Part shown: positions 23,686 to 33,137 of the stretch, one piece after another | Position numbering within the stretch: position 1 is the stretch's first letter | Layout of the letters: every line of letters starts with the position of its first letter | Assembly (NCBI GenBank): GCA_050480705.1 | Contig: JBJHAX010000002.1 | Coordinates: forward strand, 1 to 64,000 | Source of the DNA: JBJHAX01 sp050480705 | Lineage (GTDB): Bacteria; Actinomycetota; Nitriliruptoria; Nitriliruptorales; Nitriliruptoraceae | DNA length: 64,000 bases | Direction: 5' to 3' | Program-made: the position numbers and the translations under genes | Notes under the pieces: generated by a model | What the model saw: the letters and a program-made list of their open reading frames with translations, nothing else | The model's database searches: none | What the model was told of the DNA's origin: nothing

Positions 23686-25074
23686 TCACTGGACGTCGAA
23701 GTCCGGCTTCGCAAGCAGATCGAGTACATCCGAGAAACGGTCGGTCGTGGGAGCTTTCCAGAGAAGCCCGAGGGTCTCGTCTGTTCGCTCTTGACCGTAT
23801 TCCGGCTCCATGAGTCGGCGGAACTTCGTGTCCACGTCGTCATCCGACATGGGATTGCTCTCATGTCCCCTCGGATTGGTGATCTCGATCACATGCTCGT
23901 TGCCGTCACGGTCCTTGGCGACGACCCGGGTTCGCACGACACTGGGGAACGCCGCCTCGATCTCATCGTCGACGCGGATGGACACGCGATCGAGCATGGG
24001 ACGAATCTCCGGATCGAGATACGCGCTGGGCTCGAACGCCGTCAGGTCGAGCGTTCCGGTCTGGAAGGCCTTGACGAAGACGTACGGCATGCTGTGGTCG
24101 GCGGTCTCGCGTGTCTGGGGGTCCCACTTCGCAGGCTCGCTGCCAGTTTCGTGCCACGCCGACCAGTAGGTCTGGATGTCGACCGACTCGAACTCGCCAC
24201 CGCCCAGGCGATCGCGGAGCTCGATCGCCGCCCACACCACTGCTTGGAGGTTGCCTTCGACCGGCCAGTACTTCAGTCGCGCCCAATCCGTCAGGTGCGT
24301 GCCCCATTCAGCGACCGACGACAGTTCGAACGGGCCCGTGACCAGATCCTTCAGGCCGTGCCGGCCGTCGATCGGTGCTTCAGGGCCGGTCAGTCCCTGC
24401 GCGGCGAGCAACGTGCCGAACAGGGCGCCTTTGGCTGAGTAGGCGGTCGCCGCGCCCTTCCATGCCGACAAGCGGCCTGCACGCGTCGCTCGCAGCGGCA
24501 CGTTCGCGACCGCACTGATCGCCAGGGCCTGCCGCGTCGATTCCCGGTCCAGACCGAGCAGCATGCTCGTCCCGGCTGCGGTGGCAAGGCCGATCCCGAA
24601 TCCTTGATCCCATCCTCGTTCACGCAGGGTCGCTGCCGTGGCTTGCCGGATGAAGATGTCGTAACTCGCGACCAGCGCGGTCAACAGCTCTTTTCCACTC
24701 GAACCGATGGCGTCGGCGACCGCGATCATCGGACCCAGCGCGTCGCTTGGATGCCCCCCGGGATAGATGTCGTTGAAGTCGAGGTAGCGGATCATCGCGG
24801 TGTTGACGAAACCGGCGTCCTCGAGCGACGTCCTGCGCGCGCTGCCGCCGATGGGACGCCCCGGTGTGGGCGTGCTGGCGGCGTCGACACGGGTCGAGAT
24901 CCGCCGTCCGACGTCGGCTGCTTCGCACCGCGCACCGCCGACGGCACACCCGATGGTGTCGATCAGCCGCTGGATCGCCGCATGGACGACCGGCTCCGGA
25001 AGGTCATCGAACGTGATGCCGCTCACATAGTCAGCAAGCGTGTCGACCGTGTCCACTGGTGTCGCATCACTCAT
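23686..25074 (-). CDS. MmgE/PrpD family protein
   Basis: 462 aa. The family includes 2-methylcitrate dehydratase, cis-aconitate decarboxylase and iminodisuccinate epimerase, all acting on polycarboxylates. The characteristic helical-domain segments are present: IDTIGCAVGGA, NTAMIRYLDFNDIY-PGGHPSD and WKGAATAYSAKGALFG. ATG 25074 has AGAGGAG upstream. It lies 68 bp after the flavoprotein and 198 bp before the ALDH in one direction. The substrate is probably the di- or tricarboxylate imported by the TTT system of this cluster; that is inference. Confidence 0.85.
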   Translation of the reverse strand: MSDATPVDTVDTLADYVSGITFDDLPEPVVHAAIQRLIDTIGCAVGGARCEAADVGRRISTRVDAASTPTPGRPIGGSARRTSLEDAGFVNTAMIRYLDFNDIYPGGHPSDALGPMIAVADAIGSSGKELLTALVASYDIFIRQATAATLRERGWDQGFGIGLATAAGTSMLLGLDRESTRQALAISAVANVPLRATRAGRLSAWKGAATAYSAKGALFGTLLAAQGLTGPEAPIDGRHGLKDLVTGPFELSSVAEWGTHLTDWARLKYWPVEGNLQAVVWAAIELRDRLGGGEFESVDIQTYWSAWHETGSEPAKWDPQTRETADHSMPYVFVKAFQTGTLDLTAFEPSAYLDPEIRPMLDRVSIRVDDEIEAAFPSVVRTRVVAKDRDGNEHVIEITNPRGHESNPMSDDDVDTKFRRLMEPEYGQERTDETLGLLWKAPTTDRFSDVLDLLAKPDFDVQ

Positions 25075-25142
25075 TCGACCAACTCCTCTGCGTTTGATGT
25101 CCACCCGGCGGGTGTTCGCGTCGCGGTCCGTGCTCAGCCGCG

Positions 25143-26615
25143 TCAGGCGGCCGCAGCATTCGTGCCCGCGATCCGGCCGAAGACCGCACCCGACGTGAGA
25201 CCACTGCCCGCGGGGTAGTTGAAGTAGAAGATGCCACCGACGAGTTCGCCCGCTGCATACAGACCCTCGATCGGATGACCGTCGGTACTGACGACCTCCG
25301 AATTCGTCGTGATACGCAGGCCTCCGAAGGTGAACGTGATACCGCAGCCGACGCCATAGGCCGTGAACGGCGGCTCTTCGATGCGCTGCGACCAGTTCGA
25401 CTTCGGGATCTCCAGCCCATCCGTCTTGCGCCCATCGAGGACGTTCGGGTTGAAGTCCGGACCGTCGGGAACGGCGGCGTTGAACTCCTCGACCGTCTGC
25501 AGGAAGCGCTCCTTGTCGACGCCATCCATGCGTGCGGCCAGTTCGGGAAGTGTCTTGGCCGACACCTTCGTCACACGGTCGTGGCGGTACTCGTCGCGCA
25601 TGAGGTGCTCGGTCTTTGAATCGAAGACCTGCCATGCGAACTGCTGCGGCTGATCGAGGATCACCTGCCCGTACTTCGCGTAGGTGTAGTTGCGGAAGTC
25701 AGCGCCTTCGTCGACGAATCGCTTGCCGTCAGCGTTGACCATGATGCCGTAGGGATAGCAGTGCTTCTGGAAGCCTTCCGCCACCTCCCGGTCGCCGAAC
25801 TCGGGAGCATTCATGTCCCAGCCGACGGCGTGACAGCCACTCCAGTGGCCGGCCGGCGAGGCGCCGACCGCGAGCGCCATCTGGAGCCCGTCTCCGGTGT
25901 CGAATCGCGACCCACGCACCATCGCGAGATCCCATCCGGGTCCGAGATTCCTCGAGCGCCATTCGTTGTTGGCCTGGAACCCGCCTGAGGCCAAGACGAC
26001 GGCGTCGGCGCGAATGTCTTCCTCGACACCTTGGCTGCGAACCCGGACACCGACGACCGCGGCGCCTTCGGTCAGCAGTTCGATCGCACGCGTCTCGTAG
26101 CGGATGTCGATTCCATTCCGCTCGGCGATCTCGAACTGGCTGTCGACCCATTCGATCCCGCCGCCCCACGCCTCGACGGCCAGGCCCCCGAAGAAGGTGA
26201 ACTTGCCGTCGACCTTGTAGGCCTGCCGTCCGTACATGAGGCCGAAGCGCATGCCCTTCTGCTTCAGCCAGTGGTACGTGTCGAAGCTGCGTGTCACCAT
26301 GACGTCGGCGAGGTCGGGGTCGATGCGGTGTTCGGTGGTGCGTGCAAGATCCTCGAAGAAGTCCGCCTCGGTGTATTCGCCGAACTCCGACTGCTCGATC
26401 TGCTCGTCTGGAATGTCGTCGACGAGCTTCTCGATGTCCTCGAGGCCCCGGTAGACCATGCGAAGCGCGCCGCCGACGAACGCGGTGTTGCCCCCACGCT
26501 CGTCCTTCGGCGCCCGCTCCAAGACGGTCACGTCCGCGCCACCTTCAGCCGCTGCCAACGCAGCGCACATCGCCGCGTTCCCCGCCCCGACAACGACCAC
26601 GCTCTTCTTCGCCAT
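25143..26615 (-). CDS. FAD-dependent dehydrogenase, fumarate-reductase/TcuA type
   Basis: 490 aa. Dinucleotide-binding GAGNAAMCAALAAAEGGADV at 11-30 followed by VLERAPKDERGGNTAF, and a second FAD contact near the C-terminus (GLYAAGELVGG, PAGSGLTSGAVFGR). The fold is the FAD_binding_2 group: succinate/fumarate enzymes, 3-ketosteroid dehydrogenases, tricarballylate dehydrogenase TcuA. The opening sequence and length are closest in style to TcuA, which oxidises tricarballylate to cis-aconitate; the neighbouring MmgE/PrpD protein and TTT transporter fit a polycarboxylate, but no assay-level claim is possible. Confidence 0.82.
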   Translation of the reverse strand: MAKKSVVVVGAGNAAMCAALAAAEGGADVTVLERAPKDERGGNTAFVGGALRMVYRGLEDIEKLVDDIPDEQIEQSEFGEYTEADFFEDLARTTEHRIDPDLADVMVTRSFDTYHWLKQKGMRFGLMYGRQAYKVDGKFTFFGGLAVEAWGGGIEWVDSQFEIAERNGIDIRYETRAIELLTEGAAVVGVRVRSQGVEEDIRADAVVLASGGFQANNEWRSRNLGPGWDLAMVRGSRFDTGDGLQMALAVGASPAGHWSGCHAVGWDMNAPEFGDREVAEGFQKHCYPYGIMVNADGKRFVDEGADFRNYTYAKYGQVILDQPQQFAWQVFDSKTEHLMRDEYRHDRVTKVSAKTLPELAARMDGVDKERFLQTVEEFNAAVPDGPDFNPNVLDGRKTDGLEIPKSNWSQRIEEPPFTAYGVGCGITFTFGGLRITTNSEVVSTDGHPIEGLYAAGELVGGIFYFNYPAGSGLTSGAVFGRIAGTNAAAA

Positions 26616-26914
26616 GAGCCACTCCTCGTCTCGTCATTGCGCAGGTGCCGAAGCCGACCGTGCTTGTGGGACGACGTGGGCAGGGGTTCGTGCCACGCTC
26701 CCGCCTCGAATCGCTCGCCGGTCATGGGCGAGCGGGACACCCATCATCTGCCGCCGGCGACCGTAGCTGCCCGCGAGCGCCCCGGTCCAATCGAGGCCTC
26801 GTGGACTGGCCGGGCGTGGTCGCACGGAAGGTTTGCGAGGCACGTTATGCCAGAGGCACCGACGTGCGAGGAACACAGCTCGGAACGTCCGTGCAGCTGG
26901 CGCGACAACGCTGG
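26616..26914 (-). other. 299-bp spacer with hairpin inside catabolic group
   Basis: A perfect 8-bp stem CGCTCGCC / GGCGAGCG (26712-26719 and 26727-26734, loop of seven) lies between the end of the enolase-type gene and the flavoprotein start. No T run follows, so it is a weak terminator, an attenuating structure or an operator. No gene is seen. Confidence 0.35.
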
Positions 26915-28069
26915 TCAGGCCTGTATCGCCTCGAGAATCTGGCCGCGCGGCGCACTGAAACCGACCCCGAATCGCGCCACGATCTCAGGGTCGAGTTCCA
27001 CGCCGAGTCCGGGGCGATCGGGGACCGCAACGAACCCGTCGACGGGCCAGAGGGGCCATCGGTTGAGTTCACGTCGCAACGGATTGTCTTCGAGGCAGAA
27101 CTCGAGGCGGATCGCCGGGGGCTTCGAGGCGAGAAAGTGCGCGGTCGCCGCGACGAGGATGTCGGTGCTCCAGCAGTGCGGAACCAGGCGCGTGCCCGTC
27201 GCGGCGGCCAGTGACCAGATCCGCTCCACTTCGGTGAAGCCTCCGGCGCGCGCCAAGTCGGGCTGGACGATGTCTGGCCGGCCGTGGGCGATCAGCGCCT
27301 CGAAACCGGCGAGGCTGGTTTCCTTCTCCCCCGTCGCGATCGGTATCGGGCTTGCTTCCACCAGGCGGGCGAAGCCGTCGAGATCGTCGGGGTGGAGTGG
27401 CTCCTCGAGGAACGCCAGATCGAACTCTGCGAGGGCATCCACGAGAGGCAAGGCGTCGTCGAGACCAAGGCCCGCACCGACGTCGACCATGAGTTCGCTG
27501 TCGGGCGCGACGTCCCTGACTGCCTGCACCAGGCGGCGGGCCTGCTCGACGCCACCACCGAGGCCGCCCCAGCCGTACTTGACCGCCGTGAACCCCTGTG
27601 CAGCGCACGACTCGGCGAGCGCACGCGCCTCCTCCACGGTGTCGGGCATGAGCACGCTGGCGTAGGTTTCGAGACGGTCGTGCCGACGGCCACCCAGCAG
27701 TTCGACGACGGGGCGGCCTTCCGCCTTGCCTCGCAGATCCCACAGGGCGAGGTCCACGCCGCTGATCGCGTGCAACGCAACACCCCGACGCCCGTAGACC
27801 TCGGTCGCGTCGGCCATGCGCTGCCAACAACCCGTCGTGTCCAGGGGATCCATCCCCACCAGCACCGAGGCGAGCCCACGGCTGCGGACATGAGACAACG
27901 GGGCGTGGACGATGGCCTCGCCGACCGTCGGGGCGGTGTGCATCTCGCCGATCCCGACCACGCCGTCGTCGGTGTGGACGAGGATGACGAGCACGTCCTG
28001 GGTCCCGTCACCAACGGCGCGCACCTCGGGTAGCCGCAGCACGACCGTCGACAGCTGGGTGATCTTCAC
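26915..28069 (-). CDS. Enolase-superfamily acid-sugar dehydratase/racemase (MR/MLE)
   Basis: 384 aa. Metal ligands Asp196 (MVDVGAG), Glu222 (LEEPL) and Glu248 (TGEKE), base Lys164 in KYGWG, and the Asp271/His298 pair (QPDLARAGG, PHCW) of the mandelate-racemase subgroup are all visible. Members dehydrate aldonic/aldaric acids or epimerise alpha-hydroxyacids by abstracting the proton next to the carboxylate. GTG 28069 overlaps the upstream IlvD-type stop (GTGA), so the two dehydratase-like enzymes are made together, perhaps for different stereoisomers of one substrate (inference). Confidence 0.87.
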   Translation of the reverse strand: MKITQLSTVVLRLPEVRAVGDGTQDVLVILVHTDDGVVGIGEMHTAPTVGEAIVHAPLSHVRSRGLASVLVGMDPLDTTGCWQRMADATEVYGRRGVALHAISGVDLALWDLRGKAEGRPVVELLGGRRHDRLETYASVLMPDTVEEARALAESCAAQGFTAVKYGWGGLGGGVEQARRLVQAVRDVAPDSELMVDVGAGLGLDDALPLVDALAEFDLAFLEEPLHPDDLDGFARLVEASPIPIATGEKETSLAGFEALIAHGRPDIVQPDLARAGGFTEVERIWSLAAATGTRLVPHCWSTDILVAATAHFLASKPPAIRLEFCLEDNPLRRELNRWPLWPVDGFVAVPDRPGLGVELDPEIVARFGVGFSAPRGQILEAIQA

Positions 28070-29820
28070 GTCGCCGGGTCCCCGACCACACGTTCGTCAC
28101 CATCGCTTGGTGACCGTCCGACGAGAAAGTCGAGGTCCGCGCCGAGATGTGCCGGCAGCACATGCTCGGCATAGAGCCGTTGCCAGCCACGTTCCGGCAG
28201 CGGGGGCTGAACCAGTTCGCTCCGGCGACGTTCGAGCTCGCCTGGGTCGACGAGAAGTTCGAGGCGCCCTTCGGGGACGTCGAGTTCGATCATGTCCCCG
28301 TCACGCACCAACGCGAGCGGGCCGCCGGCAGCGGCTTCCGGACTGACATGGAGGACGACCGTGCCATACGCCGTGCCGCTCATCCGGGCGTCGCTGATAC
28401 GGACGATGTCGCTGATTCCCTGCTGCGCGAGCCGACGGGGGATCGGGAGCGAGCCGGCTTCGGGCATCCCGGCGGCGATCGGGCCGGCGTTTCGCATGAC
28501 TAGGACGTGGTCCGGTGTCACCTCCAGCTCAGGGTCGTCCAGGCGAGCAGCGGCCTGCGCCGGGCCGTCGACCACCAGCGCCGGTCCGCGGTGTACGAGC
28601 AGCTTGCCATCCGTGGCCCCGGGCTTGATGACCGCGCCGTCAGGAGCCAGCGAGCCTTTCACGACGGCGAGCGCACCCGGAGGGCCCAGCGGATCGTCGA
28701 GGGTGCGGATGGTGCGCTGCCAGGGTTGGGGCGCGGGGACGTCGTCGAGCATCTCGCCCAACGTGGAGCCGCCAACGGTCTGCGCGTCGAGGTGCAGGAG
28801 CGGCTCGAGCGCCTTGAGCAGGGTCGGCATGCCTCCGGCGTCATCGAAGTCCTGCATGTAGCCGACACCGGCGGGCTTGCAGTCCACCAGCAGCGGGACG
28901 CGCGAGGCGATGCGCGCGAAGTCGTCGAGTTCGAGAGCGACCTCTGCCCTGCCGGCGATCGCCAGGAGGTGAACGATCGCGTTCGTCGATCCTCCGAGCG
29001 CAGCCAGCACGACGAGAGCGTTCTCGAAGGACTCGCGTGTCAGGAAGGTCGACGGGCGTCGACGGGCGATCGCGGCGTCAACCGCGATCCTGCCCGAACG
29101 CACCGCGACACGGTGGCGGTCCCCGCTGACCGACGGCGGGCTCGCGCTGCCGGCGATACCCGTCCCCAACACCTCGTTGAGGGACGCCATCGTCGACGCC
29201 GTCCCCATGACCATGCACGTCCCCGCGGTCGGGCACAACGACTGCCGGACGTCGGCGATCTCTTCCTCGTCGAGCGCACCCGAGCGGTGATCCGCCCAGT
29301 ACCGGCGGCAGTCGGTGCAGGCGCCGAGCCGCTCTCCCTGGTACGAGCCGGTCATCATCGCGCCGACAGGCAGCGTGACCGCCGGACGGTCGGCCGAGAT
29401 GGATCCCATCAACTGGGCCGGGAGCGTCTTGTCGCAGCCCCCGACGAGCACGACACCGTCCATCGGCTGTGCCCGGATCATCTCCTCGGTTTCCATCGCC
29501 ATGAGATTGCGAAACAGCATCGACGTCGGCGACAGCAGGATCTCCCCCAGCGACATGGTCGGAAAGACCATCGGAAGACCGCCCGCTTCGAGCACGCCAC
29601 GTTGCACAGCCGCCACGAGTTCCGGTGCCTGCCGATGGCACGTCGCGTAGTCGGACGCGGTGTTCACGATCCCGATCACGGGACGATCGATGTCCTCGCT
29701 GTCGAAGCCGGACGAAGCCAGGAACGCACGACGCAGATACCGGCTGAAACCGGGATCGCCATACGACGTGAGTCCACGATCGATGCCAGCAGGATCCGTC
29801 CTGACACGCGGCGTGCTCAT
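28066..29820 (-). CDS. IlvD/Edd-family Fe-S dehydratase (first copy)
   Basis: 584 aa. Cluster-ligand cysteines Cys61 (SDYATCH), Cys129 (GGCDKT) and Cys202 (CPTAGTCMVMGTAST) are in place, as are the C-terminal DARMSGTAYG and GGPLALV motifs. The family contains dihydroxyacid dehydratase, 6-phosphogluconate dehydratase and aldonate dehydratases (arabinonate, xylonate, gluconate, sulfogluconate). The catabolic context favours an aldonate-like acid over IlvD. First gene of the left minus-strand group, transcribed away from the divergent plus-strand group. A second, clearly different member lies at 31239. Confidence 0.88.
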   Translation of the reverse strand: MSTPRVRTDPAGIDRGLTSYGDPGFSRYLRRAFLASSGFDSEDIDRPVIGIVNTASDYATCHRQAPELVAAVQRGVLEAGGLPMVFPTMSLGEILLSPTSMLFRNLMAMETEEMIRAQPMDGVVLVGGCDKTLPAQLMGSISADRPAVTLPVGAMMTGSYQGERLGACTDCRRYWADHRSGALDEEEIADVRQSLCPTAGTCMVMGTASTMASLNEVLGTGIAGSASPPSVSGDRHRVAVRSGRIAVDAAIARRRPSTFLTRESFENALVVLAALGGSTNAIVHLLAIAGRAEVALELDDFARIASRVPLLVDCKPAGVGYMQDFDDAGGMPTLLKALEPLLHLDAQTVGGSTLGEMLDDVPAPQPWQRTIRTLDDPLGPPGALAVVKGSLAPDGAVIKPGATDGKLLVHRGPALVVDGPAQAAARLDDPELEVTPDHVLVMRNAGPIAAGMPEAGSLPIPRRLAQQGISDIVRISDARMSGTAYGTVVLHVSPEAAAGGPLALVRDGDMIELDVPEGRLELLVDPGELERRRSELVQPPLPERGWQRLYAEHVLPAHLGADLDFLVGRSPSDGDERVVGDPAT

Positions 29821-30228
29821 GGTGGTACTCCTGGGCCAGGCCGACGCCGGCGAAATCGAGTGCGGGGACCTCGTATCGGCACGTGCGGCTGCAATCAGCG
29901 ACCGACCGTCGTCGCCGCGTCCTCGCGGACCGCGCGAAGCGGGCTGCCACCGCCCGTCGCCGTCGGCGCACAGTCGCGCCGATGGTAGGACACGCGGGTC
30001 GTCTCACGTCTGTCGGGGCGTGCTCGCAATCCCTGCTTCGGCGGCGTGCCCGGGCATGCAGTGCACCCCATTAGGCTCTCCTCATGGAGCAACCGACGGC
30101 GACCTGCGGCTGGCCGCAGTGGTCCCGCGCCGGCTGACGTCGCACCTGCAGTCGCCGTTGGGATGCCGGCGCCGTGAGCCGGTCCGATTCGCCTCGCTTG
30201 CACGACCAGCGCGGGAAAGGTGCACGAC
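29821..30228. other. Divergent regulatory spacer of the catabolic cluster
   Basis: 408 bp between the first IlvD-type gene (minus) and the beta-hydroxyacid dehydrogenase (plus). Holds a 7-bp inverted repeat TCGGCGC / GCGCCGA at 29963-29969 and 29976-29982 that may be an operator. No gene and no clear -35/-10 pair was found. Confidence 0.4.
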
Positions 30229-31151
30229 ATGACCCAGGACGCCGCAGCGACCGATCAACCCATCGGCATGTTCGGATTGGGGAACATGGGCAGGGTGGTC
30301 GCCGGCAGGCTGAGCAAGGAGTGGCCGGTCCTCGCCTACGACCCTGCAGTCGATCCCAGCTCTGCGATCGCAGCCGAGCTCGGCGTCGAGCTCACCGATG
30401 ACATCGACGCGTTCGGAAGATGCCGGATCGTCGTGCTGTCACTACCGAGCCCGAAGGTCTCGCACACCGTGATCGGCGAGCTGGCGCCTGTTCTCGAAGC
30501 CGGATCGCTGATCATCGAGACGAGCACGATCAACCCGCATGACGCATGGGCCCTCCAGGACCTCTGCTCAGCGTCATCGATCCGCTTCATCGACGCCGCG
30601 ATCCTCTCGGGCGTCCAGCAGGTTCGCGATGGAACATCGATGCTGCTGATCGGAGGGGAACCGGCCGACGTGGAGTCGGCGCAGCCCGTCCTGGACCAGA
30701 TCGCAGTTCGTCAGCGCCATTTCGGGCCCGTCGGCAGCGGCATGTCAGCCAAGGTGTTGAACAACGCGGTCGCGCACGCCGTGATGGTCATCCTCGCCNN
30801 NNNNNNNNGGCGTCGGCGACAGGCGTGCGACGGTCGGATTTCGCCGAGCTCCTCAGCAGCGATGACGGAGGCCTCATCCGGCCACTGACCCACCGCTTCC
30901 TCGAGCGGATGCTGGGATCCGACTACGAGGGCGGCATGTCCGTCGAGGCAGCACGAAAAGACTCCACCCTCGCGCTGTCACTTGCCCAGGCCGCCCAGAC
31001 TCCCCTGTTTGCGATCCAGGCGGCACACACCGTCTATGAGCTCGCCATGAGCGCCGGCTACGACCGCCTGGACTACGCATCGATCGCACGCCTGTGGGAA
31101 GACTGGACGGGCAATCCGTACGCAGACGATGCCGAGAGCAACGAGGCGTGA
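30229..31151 (+). CDS. Beta-hydroxyacid dehydrogenase (HIBADH/GarR family), spans gap
   Basis: NAD(P)-dependent dehydrogenase of the 3-hydroxyisobutyrate / tartronate-semialdehyde reductase family, about 305 aa. Rossmann motif FGLGNMG near residue 14, substrate-binding SGVQQVRDG and catalytic Lys in GMSAKVLNNA are before the gap; the all-helical C-terminal domain (LDYASIARLWEDW) is after it. The two halves are in different frames across the 10 Ns; the real gap must be 2 mod 3 bases long (for example 14) if the gene is intact. ATG 30229 follows GGGAAAGG. First gene of the central plus-strand group. Confidence 0.82.
30799..30808. other. Assembly gap (10 N)
   Basis: Ten unresolved bases inside the beta-hydroxyacid dehydrogenase gene. 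The number is a placeholder, because ten would break a frame that is otherwise continuous in both sequence and fold. Confidence 0.99.
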
Positions 31152-31238
31152 CATCGCTGTCGGTCAGGCGCCAGCTCGTCCAATCGCTTCGGCAGGGACA
31201 TCGCCGGTTCGCATCGACGTCGCCAGGAGAGTTCCGAC

Positions 31239-32963
31239 ATGGATGAAACAAAGGATCCGGCACGACTGCGGAGCCATCGCTGGTTCGGGCCCGACGACAT
31301 GCGTTCGTTCGGCCACCGCTCTCGAGCCAGCCAGATGGGGTATTCCCGATCCGACTACATGGACAAGCCGATCGTCGCGGTCATCAACACGTGGAGCGAC
31401 CTGAATCAGTGCCATGCGAACTTCCCGCAGGTCGTCGAGCACGTCAAGCGCGGGATCTTCCAGGCGGGCGGCTTCGCGGTCGAACTACCTGCGCTCTCGT
31501 TGTCGGAGCCCTTCGTCAAGCCGACGACCATGCTGTACCGCAACCTCCTGGCGATGGAGGTCGAGGAACTGCTGCGTTCCCATCCGATCGACGGAGCAGT
31601 GCTGCTCGGCGGCTGTGACAAGACGACGCCGGCGCTGTTGATGGCGGCTGCAGTCACCGACCTCCCAGCCGTGTTCGTGCCTGCAGGCCCCATGATCAAA
31701 GGATTCTGGCGAGGCCAGGCGCTGGGTAGCGGGACGGACCAATGGCGCTACTGGGACGAGCGGCGCGCCGGAACCATCGGTGAATGCGAATGGCGCGAGA
31801 TCGAAGACAGCATCAACCGGTCTCCGGGGCACTGCATGACGATGGGGACGGCATCGACGATGACGTCGGTGGCCGAGGTCCTCGGCATGACACTTCCCGG
31901 CGCGGCGTCGGTTCCTGCCGTCGATGCGGCCCACGCCCGGCTCGCTGCCGAGGCCGGCCGTGTCATCATCGACGCCATCTGGGAGGAACGGACCCCGTCG
32001 CGCATCCTCACCACGGAAGCCTTCGATGACGCGGTCGCGACGGTGATGGCCCTGGGCGGGTCGACGAACGCTGCGGTCCACCTGATCGCGATGGCGCGCC
32101 GGGCGAAGGTGGCGCTGGACCTCGACCGGTTCGACGAGTTGTCGCGCACCGTGCCCGTCATCGCGAACGTCGCCCCGGCGGGCGAGTATCTGATGGAGGA
32201 CTTCTACCGCGCGGGCGGCCTTCCGGCTTTGCTCGCCACGATCGCGGACATGCTGCACACCGACCGGCCGACGGTGAACGGCCGCACCATGCGCGAGAAC
32301 CTCTCTGGAGCGGAGGTGCTCGACACATCGATCATCACACCGGTGGCCGAACCCGTTGCCAGCGAAGGGAGCCTCGCCGTCCTGCGCGGGAATCTCGCTC
32401 CCGACGGAGCGGTCATCAAGCCGGCCAGCGCGAGCCCCGATCTTCACGATCACACCGGACCCGCCGTCGTCTTCGACAGCTACGACGCGATGCTCCGTCG
32501 GCTCGAGACCGACACGAGCATCACACCCGACCACGTCCTCGTCTTGCGCAACGGCGGCCCGGTGGGTGGCCCTGGCATGCCCGAATGGGGAATGCTGCCC
32601 ATACCGGGCCACCTCATCCGCGCCGGTGTGCGGGACATGGTCCGCATTTCGGACGCGCGGATGAGCGGCACCAGCTACGGGACGTGTGTGCTCCACGTCG
32701 CGCCCGAGTCCGCCGTCGGTGGCCCGCTCGCGCTCGTGCAGGACGGCGACCTCATACGGCTCAACGTCCCGGATCGTCGACTGGACATGCTCGTCGACGA
32801 CGCTGAGATCGAGCGTCGACGTGCCCAGTGGGTCGCACCGGAACGCACCCTCACCCGGGGCTACGGCCGCCTGTTCGTCGAGCACATCGGTCAGGCGAAC
32901 GACGGCTGCGACTTCGATTTTCTCGAGGCCGGCGACGAACTCCCCGAGCCGGAGATCCACTGA
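31239..32963 (+). CDS. IlvD/Edd-family Fe-S dehydratase (second copy, arabinonate-dehydratase type)
   Basis: 574 aa. Cys58 (SDLNQCH), Cys126 (GGCDKT) and Cys199 (GHCMTMGTAST) are the expected cluster ligands. The start LRSHRWFGPDDMRSFGHRSR resembles L-arabinonate/D-xylonate dehydratases rather than IlvD. It removes water from a 2,3-dihydroxyacid to give a 2-keto-3-deoxy acid. It differs throughout from the copy at 28066, so the two are not a recent duplication and probably handle different isomers or steps. It lies 87 bp after the beta-hydroxyacid dehydrogenase. Confidence 0.88.
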   Translation: MDETKDPARLRSHRWFGPDDMRSFGHRSRASQMGYSRSDYMDKPIVAVINTWSDLNQCHANFPQVVEHVKRGIFQAGGFAVELPALSLSEPFVKPTTMLYRNLLAMEVEELLRSHPIDGAVLLGGCDKTTPALLMAAAVTDLPAVFVPAGPMIKGFWRGQALGSGTDQWRYWDERRAGTIGECEWREIEDSINRSPGHCMTMGTASTMTSVAEVLGMTLPGAASVPAVDAAHARLAAEAGRVIIDAIWEERTPSRILTTEAFDDAVATVMALGGSTNAAVHLIAMARRAKVALDLDRFDELSRTVPVIANVAPAGEYLMEDFYRAGGLPALLATIADMLHTDRPTVNGRTMRENLSGAEVLDTSIITPVAEPVASEGSLAVLRGNLAPDGAVIKPASASPDLHDHTGPAVVFDSYDAMLRRLETDTSITPDHVLVLRNGGPVGGPGMPEWGMLPIPGHLIRAGVRDMVRISDARMSGTSYGTCVLHVAPESAVGGPLALVQDGDLIRLNVPDRRLDMLVDDAEIERRRAQWVAPERTLTRGYGRLFVEHIGQANDGCDFDFLEAGDELPEPEIH

Positions 32964-33137
32964 GCCGCCGATTACCCTCGACAGGCCACAGACCCTGCAG
33001 CACCGTGCGCAACGCCGAGGCAGGTCTCACCTCCCGCTGGCCGCACGTCGCAGGGCGTGAGGGAGCACGGCACGAACCGCCACTGCTCACGGCATCTGCA
33101 GCATGTCCGGCGATACCGACAAGAGACTGAGGTTGCG

